Shown: positions 1 through 11,067 of the stretch, one piece after another
Layout of the letters: every line of letters begins with the position of its first letter
Numbering within the stretch: the stretch's first letter is position 1
The notes under the pieces: generated by a model
Databases searched by the model: none
Told to the model about the DNA's origin: nothing
Seen by the model: the letters and a program-made list of their open reading frames with translations, nothing else
Source: Brachypodius melanocephalos
Lineage: Eukaryota > Chordata > Aves > Passeriformes > Pycnonotidae
Direction of reading: 5' to 3'
Assembly: GCA_013398615.1 (NCBI GenBank)
Contig: VZSR01000680.1
Span: forward strand, 2,199,893-2,263,892
DNA length: 64,000 bases
Translations under genes and position numbers: made by a program

Positions 1-657
1 CCGTGCATCTGCTGTCCTGGCCTTGTAGTGTCCTGAGGAGTCACACTAATTTTGTTGTACGAATGGTGGTTGTTATTTCTCGTGTGTGATTTCAGGCTAG
101 GACTGCAGACTGACCTATTCAAGCTGTGGTCTAAAGCAGAGTTCAGTTTTGAGTGAAGTTTGGGATACGAGTTGACAATTTTAAAAAAAAATTCACACAG
201 AAAGTGCTTGAAAATTTAAACTGTTCGTATGTGCTCTCCTTTGTACAAGGGGCCAGCCTGTGGCTGGAGACAAATGGATGCAAACCAGTTGGGAATTGCC
301 TCAAATCAGTGCATGTTGGGCAGTGCAGCACTCAGCCCCAGAGGTGTCCAGGTGTCACAGCACCCAGCCGGGCAGAGATGCTGGAGCAGTTGGGAATTGT
401 GCTGCTTACTGCATTTTCCTGACACACCCCTGCAGGTCCCTTCAGCCAGCCAGCAAACTCGACTTCCTGTATAGGATGGATACAAAATGGACTGGAAATT
501 GAATTTTCACAAGAGACAATGATTCAGATGAAGTTGAGCTTTCTGTCCAGACCATCCATAATCAAAAATTTAATTTTTTTCCTCCAGAAACCTAGGCATC
601 CTAGTGGATATATTTTTAGCAACTATATTGTTATCTTCCATTGTGGCTTTTTTTCCC
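1..657. other. Non-coding stretch, no feature seen
   Basis: Mixed-composition DNA with only short open frames on either strand and no splice-bounded open stretch that stands out. Short frames between 143 and 500 overlap each other on both strands and show no recognisable domain. It ends at the long T tract that starts at 658. Confidence 0.5.
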
Positions 658-682
658 TTTTTTTTTTTTTTTTTTTTTTTTT
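658..682. repeat. Poly(T) tract, about 25 nt
   Basis: An uninterrupted run of about 25 T, followed by a short C run. Seen directly. Read on the minus strand it is an A tail, but the DNA to its right on that strand shows no cDNA-like open frame, so a processed retrocopy is not supported. Confidence 0.9.
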
Positions 683-2620
683 CCCCCTCTTAGAAGGCCA
701 CTTTAGTCCAAAAAGCTCTACTAATGGCAAGTGGTTTTTGACATGACAGTAAGCAAGATACATCTCTCATGCAAGTACTTGTTTATTGGGGCATTCAAAT
801 AGGCAAGCTACCATTCATTGTTTTAAAATCACAGGGAGTTGGTAAAGAATCTGCAGCAGCCAATGGTTTCATCATTCCTGGGCCTCTTTTCCTGGTTGTC
901 TGCATGGGGTGTGCAGTTTTTCTGGGGTTTTGTTTTGCCTTTTTCTGTTTCCAGGACCAGCAGAAGTTTGTGCAGATGCCATCTGTTTTGTATTTGAACT
1001 TACTGTACCTGCAGTGTTTTCTTCTCTGAATGGGGCAACCTGAAATGTCACAGCTGTGAAACTTAACTCAGAAGCTGGATTTTTCTCCCTTTTACCCCTC
1101 ATTGCTGATTGTGCTGTGCTCCTGCTAATCCTGCAGGAAGAGCTGTATTTTCCCTAGCTCAGTTTGCTGTGCCCTTTTGCCTTACCTGTTTCAAAGTGAT
1201 CCCATACCACAGTTCCTCAGAAAACCATCTGCTTAAATTCTTGGTGATTTGATGGGCTTTTCTGTCTTTTTCCTCACAGTCACACACATTGCTCGTGTTT
1301 GGCCTCACAAATGCTTTGCAAGAATACTTTGCACCCTGCCAGAAAGTCTACCCTTTTGTCTTCAACTAACAGTATAATTATTTTTAATGCACGTGTCATA
1401 GTTATTTTTTTTCTTTCTTCTCTTTAGAAGGAAAAAGGTTAATGTTCTTCAGGTGCACTTTGCATTTCTTACTTAAAGGAACTGGCCTCTACTCTGCCAT
1501 TCTTTGGTTTCCAAGTTAGACACAAGCTTCCACAGAGGTAGTTCTTTGACTCTTGTTAATAAATAGAAGGCATTGTGTGGCTTCTGGGTATTTTCTGCGA
1601 ATTATATAGGTTCAATTTTATATGATGGAAAGGAAACACTGAATAGTTAGCTTCTAATTCCAAACAACGATTAATGCAGTAAGGAAGACAATATCCTCTT
1701 TAAAATCTATTTTTGTCTTTTCCTCCAATTTTGCTATACAATTTCCAGACCTTCCCCCAGACTCATCCTGTTGAGCTTCCTGTTGAAAACGTGAGGAAAC
1801 ATTTGCACATATCCTCACAAAGCAGCTTTACTTATTTGTTGGTCATTGCACATCATTTTTGTAGCATTATTTGCAGCTTACACCCTCCTGAAAAGAAAAA
1901 AAAGAAAGAGTTTTGCTACAGCAAATGAGATTTTTTAAATTAATTGTGGCTGTTTTGGCTTAGAGGCTAACACATGCATACTTAAGTGAGAATAATGTCT
2001 AAAAATGCGTATCATGAACTAGGAGAAAAAAAAAGAGGCTACTCTTGAACCAAATTTCATATTGTGTTGTGTGAGAGATTCCACATGTTGTTACTTCATA
2101 CAAATGTTTTCTCCCAAGAAGGAGAACAAAGTGGAATATTCAAAAGAACATAACAATAAAACATATGGATTAAAAAAAAAATCTGTCATCTTAAATGAGC
2201 AATATGATTCTTTAGCTTGCCTCCAGTGGGTCTGAGATGTTTGTAGGCTGTTAAAATATGAGTTCATTCTAGGACAAAGAAGGTTTTCTGTTTTTTACGT
2301 TTTCCTCTGTAAATCACTGGCGGGGGGGAGAGAAAAAAAGGGTGGAATTATGCTCTGGACACTGCTGCCTTTGCATTTTTGGCATTATGCCTTCTTACTG
2401 TTTTATTGTCTATTTTGGCTGAACTTGAAGTTCCAACCATGTTCCCTGCCAAAAAGGAAAAAAAAAAGTCAGGTCCTTTAAGGATACTGGAAAATGAAGC
2501 CAGTTTTTGAATCCGCCACGTCCTGTAAGCAAATAAAAATGAATCTCTATGGAGCTCAGACGTTACTTCCTGTTCTCCTTTGGATTCCAAGCAGGAATGG
2601 AGCAATTTTTCTCTGAATCC
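683..2620. other. Non-coding AT-rich stretch
   Basis: No gene seen. Open frames reach only about 85 codons and have no recognisable motif. Short A runs (for example near 2170-2180) and an AATAAA-type hexamer near 2155 occur, but with no coding frame upstream they are expected by chance in AT-rich DNA. Confidence 0.45.
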
Positions 2621-2650
2621 AAAAAAAAAAAGGAAGGGGGAGGGGGAGAA
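2621..2650 (+). repeat. Homopurine tract (A run then GGGGGA repeats)
   Basis: Thirty consecutive purines: eleven A, then GGAA, then GGGGGA-type units. Pure purine/pyrimidine tracts of this length can adopt triplex (H-DNA) structures, which is general knowledge rather than something shown here. No gene lies next to it. Confidence 0.85.
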
Positions 2651-3797
2651 TAGATGGCTTCAAAGCAGCACAGGAGAAATCTTCAAGAGGCTTCTATGTG
2701 GCTAACTTTTAAAAGATACGTAAAATGTTTTACACCTTAAGTAATACATGTCTGTACTTGGAAAAATGTGCTGCAGCTTTCCCCCCCCCACTCCAGCACT
2801 CCTATTTTGTAGGACAGTGAACATATTAAAAATATATATAATTTTTTGTTGGATGTTCCGTTTTCTACTGGTTTTTTAACTTTTCAACTAAGCTTGCAAA
2901 TGTTTTGGTCTTGATAGCATGTACTGATCCCTTAAGGCATGTGGAAGTGATCAGGAAGATCCTACTTGTGGTTTCCTGAGGAGATCAAAATTAGAGGAGA
3001 AGCAGGGGAGATAAAGGAAAGAGAGAAATGCTTTTCCAGATAAGATCATTGGGATTTTGTTATGGAAATCTGTGTATTGTGATAAGTCCATCAGTAAAGA
3101 TCTCAGTTTTTAGGTGCTGCTACTTCCCCAACTTTTGAATTACTGGAGAATGTATTCTGACACAAAAGATAAACTGCTAGCACAAAGTAGACTTCTGGAG
3201 TTTTGCCACTGTAAAATTAGGAGTAACTGTAACCCAAGCAGACTAGCCAAGCTTGAAATTCGCTGTGGACAAATGTTCTTTGTGCATAATTCTAGAGGAA
3301 ACTATTTTTGGTAGTGAATGAATATATGTAATCATTAACACATGACGGGGCTGCTGTAAAGGCATCAGGCTGAAGCATGAACGCTTCCAGCACCCAAGAG
3401 GTGCTGCTGTATTTTATTTAATAAACTGTCTGGAATGTTCTATTACTTTGACTTTTTTGTTTTCTTATTTCTGAAGTTTACATTCATAAAGCAACTTAAA
3501 AATTATTTGTAGGAGAAAAGACTTGATTTCCTCAAAAGAGGCAAAACGATGTAGCTCAAAAAAAGTCAGTTATGCTGTTTCAAGAAACAGCAAAGAACAC
3601 AAAGATTCTCCCAAGATCTCTGAACATACTTTTATAGGCAGTTTGTAGTGTGTATATTTATTTGTGTTTGCCTGGGAAAGGTAAATTATCTGAGAGGCAT
3701 CAGATTTCTAGATATAAGTAGAAGTTATTTCTGTTTTTGCAGGAAGTTAGAGATCCCATTATGGCTTCTTGCCAGTTTGAAAGCGTTCGTTTGATTC
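2651..3797. other. Non-coding stretch
   Basis: Unremarkable AT-rich DNA with a C run near 2781-2790. The frame at 3114-3314 (66 codons) has no recognisable domain and no convincing splice context. Confidence 0.45.
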
Positions 3798-4350
3798 CTC
3801 ATCTTGGCATGCAGTGGGACACAGGAGAGCTGTCAGCGTCATAGACCTGATTGCAGGAGTTTTCTCTCCTCTGCAGGAAGAAAGCACCTTTTAGCATTGC
3901 CCTGTCTTGCTGGGTTGGTGCCATGAGTTTCAAGGAAGGTTGAGGAGTGCTAGGAAAGCCTGGAGTCCCTGAGCCAGTGCCCCGAAGGCTGCTGGAGCGT
4001 GTGGGAAGGGATCTGCTGTGCCCTGTGCAGCCGAGGGCCAGCCCCACGTGTTGGGCAGTGCCAGAGTGCTATAGGGAGTGGACATGCTCTCCTTTGTCTG
4101 TGCTTGGGAATTTGGGTAACAGCTTCCTTCTGTCCCCTTAAAGTGTCTCCAAGGTGAGGTGATGCCTTGGGGAAGCTGTGCTATTCTCACAGCAGTGGGA
4201 AGGGTCGGGAGATTGTTACTGTCAACCCCTCACTCTCCTTCCTGGGTGGTTCCGAGTCAGGTTGGCAAAGACTTGGGGGCAGTCCCATGTTCCATGGGAG
4301 TCAGTGGGAATTTTATCTTACTACAATGGATGATCTGCAGATCTTGATTG
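3798..4350. other. GC-richer patch without recognised gene
   Basis: Base composition rises locally compared with its flanks, and several overlapping open frames of 60-90 codons appear on both strands as a consequence. None shows a recognisable domain. A B-box-like string near 3788 lacks a matching A box, so no tRNA is called. The patch could be an old exon, a regulatory element or chance; I cannot tell. Confidence 0.3.
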
Positions 4351-7300
4351 ATGGCCCAGGTCTGTGTTCCCTTTTCTTTGACAGGGAATAAGGAAGTTGT
4401 TAACTTTCCAATGGATATGGACTTCTTTTTTTTTTTACTTCCCCCACTTTTTACTTTAAGGCTGAACTCTGAAGGGTTATACAAACAGTAACTAGTGGGA
4501 ATAAGATTTACTTCTAGGTGGAGTATTAAATACAAGCCTTACATCTGGAAACATTTACTGGATCAGACCCTATCTGGGACTGCAAGTCAACCAAGGAACA
4601 CAACGGGAAACAAGGAAAATGGGACTAGTACCTCAGATTTTTTTTTTTAAATTAGTAATTCTGAATGTCATTCATGCAGATTAGTATTTATGATTTTGCG
4701 TAAAATGCATACTTTTTCACATTAGGATTGGTCTAGCAAAGTTTTCACCTGTAATGTTCATTTTAGCCACTCCATTGTCTGAAACTTGTCTTTTATATTT
4801 AGAACCTTTTCGGCCAATGATTCCTGACTGCTTTCATAAACACATAAAACTGGAGTTTTTACATGTTTCACCTTCCATGCACCACAGAAACTTTGTGGTA
4901 GTTCTCTCTCAGACTTTCAGACTAAAGATCACTGTGCTGTTGTGTTAGACCTCAGACTCAGATTTTGCAGAGAAAAACTTTAATAATATCCCCAGCTTTT
5001 GCTTCAGCTGGACTTCCTGAGGAGATGAGAATTACTCAGTTGTTCCCTATCTGTCTTTCATGACCCAGCTAATAACCTCTGAGCTATTGCCAGGTTTGAC
5101 AGGAGTTAGATACTGTAGTTTTACACAAGGCTTTCTCTATAGGCTGTCCTGTGCAGCCCTGAGGCATCAGAACTGCAGACAAATGCAATGGGTGGTAGTG
5201 GGTAGCACAGGGATTGCTGGAAGGATTTGTGGAATATCGTATGGACGAAGGAGGAGCTTGGTCCGACCCTGATGAAATGAAATTGTCGGAAGGATTGTCC
5301 ACACTCAGCAGGTTTTTAAAAGAATTTTGCAAAAAGGAAGTGCCTGAATAAAGGAAAGAACTGCCTTATCTTCATCAGAGGCAGTACAGCCCTCCCCTAG
5401 GAGGGTTTACATTGTCCTGCTCTTGCCTCTGCTGAGGTGATTAAGCCCTGTTTTGCAGAGACAGAGGTCGTGTCATTGCAGTGCGGTTGTGGGCTGTTGA
5501 GTCTGGAGAGAATTTAAAAAAAAAAAAAAATTAGCGATCCAAAGATGAAGGAGAGAATTTTACAGGATGTAGGGGCTGCCCTAAATCACTGTAGCAGGTC
5601 CTGTGGAAAAAGGTGATTTAGAAGTACGTGTTGGAAGAGCTGTTTTGTCCCTGCTGAGGATGGACGTTTGATGGCAAGCTGAGAGAAAGCAAAGCAGGTT
5701 TCTGAGTTTGGCCTTCAAAACAGCTAATGATTTATGGCTTCAGCTATGTCTTACACCTTTCGACAGAGAGATCGTATTTCTTATTAGTGTCACCAGTACA
5801 AACTCCCTGCTTTCACAGGAAGAGGTATATTCCTTAAACCACCCAGTGGAGCAGCAGCCGAAACACCCTGCTCGTTTGTACTGCCGGCTTGGACTTGCAT
5901 TCGAAAAGATTAATTCTGTACTTAAAATAATCTGAATCTTACATGAAGTAAATGTGTGATGCAATCCAAGAAACAAGTGTTGCACAAGATCATGGGGCTT
6001 TGCTCAGATCTGATCGAGTGTCTGGAATTCCAGACTCTTGCAGCCATCTGAATACTCAGCTATTCCTGCTTTCATCTCTTGGCTGTGAAGGGAATGCAGC
6101 AGTGGTGAAACCATGTGGGGCCATGGAGAATTCAAGCAGTGAATTTAGGAAGCATGTTTTCTTCTGTATTTTATTCTTTCAATGCTGGATGCTTTGTACA
6201 AACTGAAATGATTTTTTTTTTTTGCTATAATGTCATGCATTTCAGGTTTAATTTAAAGCTTAGCTGATACAGTTCTTCTGCTGCATGCCTACTGGAACAG
6301 TCATGCAGGGATTCACTGGAATTTTTATTGTGGTTAGACAGCAGGTTTGCCATATTAGCTGTTCCACTAAGGAACAAATTGAGGGAAGGAAATTTTGTTA
6401 ATTTAAGTAGAAGGAATTTCATTTTAGGCTCATAGTCTGGCAGCAATATGTATGTGTTGGCTGCCACTGACACAACATTTGGGTCCATTGTAAAGTCTTG
6501 AGTGTTATTTGTTTTGCAGAATTATTAACATCATTAATAAAGTAATTAATGCAATCTGTTAATAATGATGTTCCTTATATTAAGGTCTAGTATCTCTTAT
6601 TGCCTGGGTGAGGACAGAGTAAAAGAATCAATTAATTCAGGAGTGCTGCAGCTCTGAGTTAGAAGCTTTTTGTTGAAACAGTAAGTGGATATGTTCATGT
6701 GTGAAGGTTTTTAATGGCTGGGATTTTGTGTTATTAGAGTTTAAGATCTTCAGTGCAACAATGGATGGTGCCTTTGGGAAGGGTGTTAGGGGTGATGTTC
6801 AGTATCCTGTTTCTCTTATGCCCAAGTGGGAATGTGATACTCTTATAAATCAGGTTAACTACATCAAGAGGTGTGGAATGAACAATGATGTCATAGTGTC
6901 TAAAAAAGCGCTAAACTAGAACAAAATACGCATAAATCCTTATCACAAATCCTACTTGATCCTCTTTATATTGCTTGTTAAAAACGACACATATCACCCT
7001 ATACACAGATGATACATAATATATTATTATGTGTATTCCCCTACAGAGAAAGCTCAGTCAGTGGGGGATTCAGTGTGGCCTTTGCCACAGGTATTTCTAA
7101 TTACACCTAGGTGACCATGACATGAAGAATCAGCTGCATTTGCCTAAGTAAAAACTGAGAATTTGCTTTGATGTTTGTGACCATTTGTATTATCTGAATA
7201 TGTCTATAAAATCACTGTTCTGGTGATGAAAACACTGATTAACTGAAGGAGTAATTTCACTTGTATTTGGCAAAAGTTTTTGTCTGAAGAGTTTGAGATC

Positions 7301-8068
7301 ACTAAAAGGTCTTTCTTCTTGTGTTAAATTGCTTTACTTCTTGATTGAAATTTGACATAAAATGAAAAAGAATAGAGAATATTTACATACACAGAGGAAG
7401 AAAACATATGGTGTATTTGTTTTGTGATGATTTAAAAGCCTCAATTAAAAAAAAAACATTGCAAGTGTGAAGCTAATAATGTTATTATCAGAACTAGTGA
7501 TTCTTACTTCTACATTTAATACATTTGTTGCAGGTGGGTTTTGATACAAGAGAAATCCAGAGTAATAGTAGGGATCTGTGCAAATTGTCATGAGGAATTG
7601 CTGCTGTAACTAGGTTTTAATTTGGGTTTGTTTAGACCATCCCCTTATAACTGTGTGGGTATTCTTAGCAGTCTTTAAGACTCATAAAAGCATGAGATGA
7701 AAAGTAAAGAAAACAAGCAAACACTGATACTTGATTCTTTGTCCTGGTAGTTAATATGAAATGAAAGCAAATGTGTAAGGTAAGTTATTTTATGACGGAA
7801 AAAGGGTTTTTTTTTTCCTGTAGATATTACATTGATTAATGACATAAATCTGAACTTTTAAGATAAGATGCAAACACTTGTCACAAAATTTGATTACAGA
7901 GACTTGTAGCAAAGAACATTGAAGGAATTTTTACTTCCTTAACTGCAGCATCACAATGTTGGATTTGGGGGAAGGAACAAGAAGAGATGGTTACAACAAC
8001 TTTAAGGCTTATAGAAAAATTGTTTAGTAGTTTGGTTCTCTGCACACTGAAAAACAGTCCCATTCCAT
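4351..8068. other. Non-coding stretch with A tract and inverted repeat
   Basis: AT-rich DNA without a recognised gene. It holds a 15-nt A run at 5516-5530 and the inverted repeat at 6527-6572 (separate entry). Open frames up to 87 codons occur on both strands but lack recognisable motifs. Confidence 0.45.
6527..6572. repeat. Inverted repeat, 14-bp arms
   Basis: The arm at 6527-6540 (aacatcattaataa) is the reverse complement of 6559-6572 except at one position. The 18-nt spacer contains a TAATTAAT core. Seen directly. It could extrude as a cruciform or fold as a short hairpin in RNA. Alternatively it is a paired homeodomain-type binding site. The stem is too short and AT-rich to call a microRNA precursor. 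Confidence 0.75.
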
Positions 8069-8600
8069 ATGCTGAGTTTTGTAGAACATATTTTCTTGTC
8101 ACTTCCATCTAGGCTTGTTACATTTTTGGGATCTCTGCTCCTTTCTGCAGGAGGTCCAGGAATTGACTATTTCCAGCTGTTGCTTCTCACTGAGATATTT
8201 GTTGGCTTGTTGCAGCTGGTCACTGTGTGGGTTTGGGTTTTTTGGTTTGGGTTGAGTTTGATTTTTTTTTTCCCCATCCTCTCTCCATATATTTCTGCAG
8301 TTTTCCAGCATGTCTGGCACACAGATTTTGGATCCGTACTTTCTTTTGTCCTCGACAGACAATATTTTCCCATGTGTGAAAGAACACTTCTGGTACTTCA
8401 GATGCATGTATATAATTTGGTGCAGCCTTCTTGCATATAAAACAAAGATTCCTGATTTCAAAGTTTGTCCTTCATCAAAGTCTGGCGTGGCAGAATCTCT
8501 GGTTTCTCGAAGGTTGTTTGGTGTGTTGTCATGATGGTGCAGAGGCACAGTCAGAATTGTACCTGGGGAAGAGTCCTGATTTGCAGTACCCATGGAGTCT
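8069..8600. other. Overlapping open frames on both strands, no recognised product
   Basis: A 164-codon frame on the minus strand (8099-8593) overlaps plus-strand frames of 123 and 112 codons. The minus frame is hydrophilic and Lys/Asn/Gln-rich near its end and matches no domain I recognise. A frame of this length is not surprising by chance in 128 kb of strand. A T/G-rich string (8225-8271, repeated GGGTTT-like units ending in a T run) lies inside and accounts for part of the Lys/Pro/Asn/Gln composition. I do not call a gene. Confidence 0.25.
8225..8271 (+). repeat. T/G-rich low-complexity tract
   Basis: Irregular GGGTTT/GGTTT units followed by a T run. It superficially resembles telomeric sequence but has no regular TTAGGG period, so it is low-complexity DNA. 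Confidence 0.65.
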
Positions 8601-11033
8601 CAGCCTTTCACTCTGTTCCTGTGTGTTATCCACATCTGTATTATCTCTGTTTGTGCCTTCATTCCACGTTAAGGAAGAATCCTACAGAATAATCAAAAAC
8701 CTCTCATATAAAAGGGTAATATTTCTTTTCGTTGCTGTTAGAAGTAATTATTATAGTTGGCTACTTTAAGGCCTGTCTAAAATCAATGTAAGTTTTGTGG
8801 AGAAACATCATGTTTCTCTGCCTTGTGTTTTAAGCTGGAATGCGTTTTGTTTGGTTTTATTTTTGAATAGTTCAACCAATGGAATTGCTCTCATGTAAAT
8901 TTTCCATTGATTTTTCTTTTACTGTACATCATTTTATTGTCATGAGCTGCAATAGAAGTTCCTAACTTAAAATAATTACATGTAGAGAAGTACCAGAAGA
9001 AAATACTGCTGTCCGCATGCAGTCTTTTGTGGGGAGGAGGTAGGAGTAGGATTTGATGTGGAACTGCTTTGGATTTGGTTAATATGTTAAGATCCCTTAA
9101 TTAAAAAGACAAGTTTTCAGGAAACCCAGGTCCCTGAGACCCAAAGAGAACTGTGCCAAGTGCCTTTAAGGAGGTGTTAAATAGGAACGATAAATAAAGC
9201 AATTAAAAGTACATAAAGTACATTTGGATCAAAATTCCTCATCACAGATATCTATCATTTCACTACCTATGCATCCTTGTAATTGAAATCCACTGGTAAC
9301 ACATTCCTGGCTAACCTAAACAAATCTGCTTTCTTTTAGCAGCATTTTGGTAACAGATGTAGCCCAGAGACTGAACTTTGCAGACTGTGTATTGGGATTG
9401 AGATGTTTCAGCTTAATTCAATAAGTGTTAACAGTTAACTAATTGCACGAAAAACATACCCCCAAATTGTGAGGAGATAAAGTTACTATTTCTGGTTCTA
9501 CATTTTTGTCATTTTCGATCCGGAACATCTTGGCGTTGTTCATATTTTGAAAGGGAAGATGGTGCCATTTGACTTTAAATTTGGTTTTTTGAAATCCAGT
9601 TCTAAATCTTGCTGTAGATGGTTAGAAAAAAGGCAGTATATGTATATGAAGACAGAATTTTTTGTCAAACAGACTCAGGCAATAACTTTATTTTTTCACA
9701 ACTGCAGCATTTGAATAAAGGTTGAAAATTCATGGTAACATTGCTCCAGGGTGATGTAAGTTATATATCCATCACTTAAGCACTTACCCTTTTCTCATTG
9801 ACCTTGATAGCAATTACAGAGGCTGTATTTCTCTATAGCAATCTAAATTCTGAGCAATTTATTCACTATATGAGAAGCAAAGAGACAAGACCCCTACATG
9901 CACACAACTGCGAATTTTGAGAGCGAAACTTTCTGTGGCCATCGCAATAAAACCAGTTTTCATTCTATTGAGCTCTTCCAAGCCTCGTGAAAGAAAGTGC
10001 CAAAGCCAAGTTTGTACTTTTTTGTTTCCTCTTTTAACACCACAGACATGAATCCTCATGTTGAAGGCTCACAGTTTTACTTTGTAAAGGTTAGAGAGGC
10101 TTGGGGTTGAGGCTTTTGGGTTTCTTTTAAAGTTAGTGTGTAGGAATAGCTGTATTTTGCTGTGTGTCTCGTGAGAACGGTACTCAGGTCATGGTCTGAC
10201 TGGGCACTGGGCAGAGTGTTCCTACAACAGGAAATGAATGCCCAGCCACCCTGGCTGTTTGATGGCTGTAAAGATGCTGTAAAGCAAAGGCAGGACCAGC
10301 CAGATTTCTGTGTTTTGACTAAGTATCCATTTTGTGTTGCTTAACTGATTTAACTGTATAATAAACTGATACCGGTGCCTCAAACTCAGTAATTAAACAG
10401 GCCATGTATATTAAGCTAGACACTATCTTGTTGTATTGTTTTTGACAATATTGATTCTCTCCTTTTCCATTGTCCTTTCACTTTTCCCTGTACCATGGTT
10501 AAAGTAACTTCCTTTAGTTTGTGTTTTTCACGCTGAAAATGTAACATGAGGAAATGGTGACACATTTTCCAGAGGACTCTTGAAGCTCATTTTTGTGGAA
10601 GTACAGTGATGGATTGTTTTGAGTGCCAGAGCAAGACTTCTCTTTAGATCAGGTGAAAACAAGCAGAATTTAACTGTTCCTTTATCTGTTATAATCAGAG
10701 CTACCCAGTGCACTTCTCATGGCAACCAGGTGAACCAGTAGTGGTTTTTTACAGGGTAGGGTATCTTTATTGTGGAAGTGGAAACTCAAAATGTGTGAAG
10801 AGGACTTCCTTCCCTTTCTTCAGGAGCCTTTGTGCAGTTAATCTTAACAAATGTCTGTGCTTTTCCTTCCAAATGGTTTGCAGTCTGTGGGCACTTCTGT
10901 CATAGACTTTCAGGAGATTTTTGAGTATTCTAGCAAACAGGTTTTGGGTAGTACTGAAAATCTTTCACCAGCCCTTTGCACAGGTCAGGCTTTTCCCTGT
11001 AATTAATTTCAACAATTCCTTTACCTTTCTTTT

Positions 11034-11036
<3 letters not shown>
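8601..11036. other. Non-coding stretch
   Basis: No gene seen. The one site of note is a near-palindrome at 9427-9439 (listed separately). Open frames at 9859-10059, 10162-10344, 10528-10713 and 10708-10905 are short and unrelated to one another. Confidence 0.45.
9427..9439. promoter_or_regulatory. HNF1-like near-palindrome
   Basis: GTTAACAGTTAAC is two GTTAAC half sites with a one-base spacer. It differs at two positions from the known HNF1 consensus (GTTAATNATTAAC). The match is seen directly; function is inference, because such sites are frequent in AT-rich DNA. Confidence 0.2.

Positions 11037-11063
<27 letters not shown>
11037..11063. repeat. Poly(T) tract, about 27 nt
   Basis: An uninterrupted T run preceded by T-rich sequence broken by C. 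The minus-strand frame running into it (11021-11215) ends in a poly-lysine stretch that is purely a translation of this tract. Confidence 0.9.

Positions 11064-11067
<4 letters not shown>

Noticed and set aside
658..682. Retrocopy poly(A) tail (antisense)
   Set aside because: No cDNA-like open frame or target-site duplication is visible beside it.
3780..3805. tRNA-like B box
   Set aside because: No matching A box, cloverleaf arms or anticodon stem could be laid out.
8225..8271. Interstitial telomeric repeat
   Set aside because: Units are irregular GGTTT/GGGTTT rather than TTAGGG.
11037..11063. Retrocopy poly(A) tail (antisense)
   Set aside because: The adjacent minus frame is short, and its Lys run is the tract itself.
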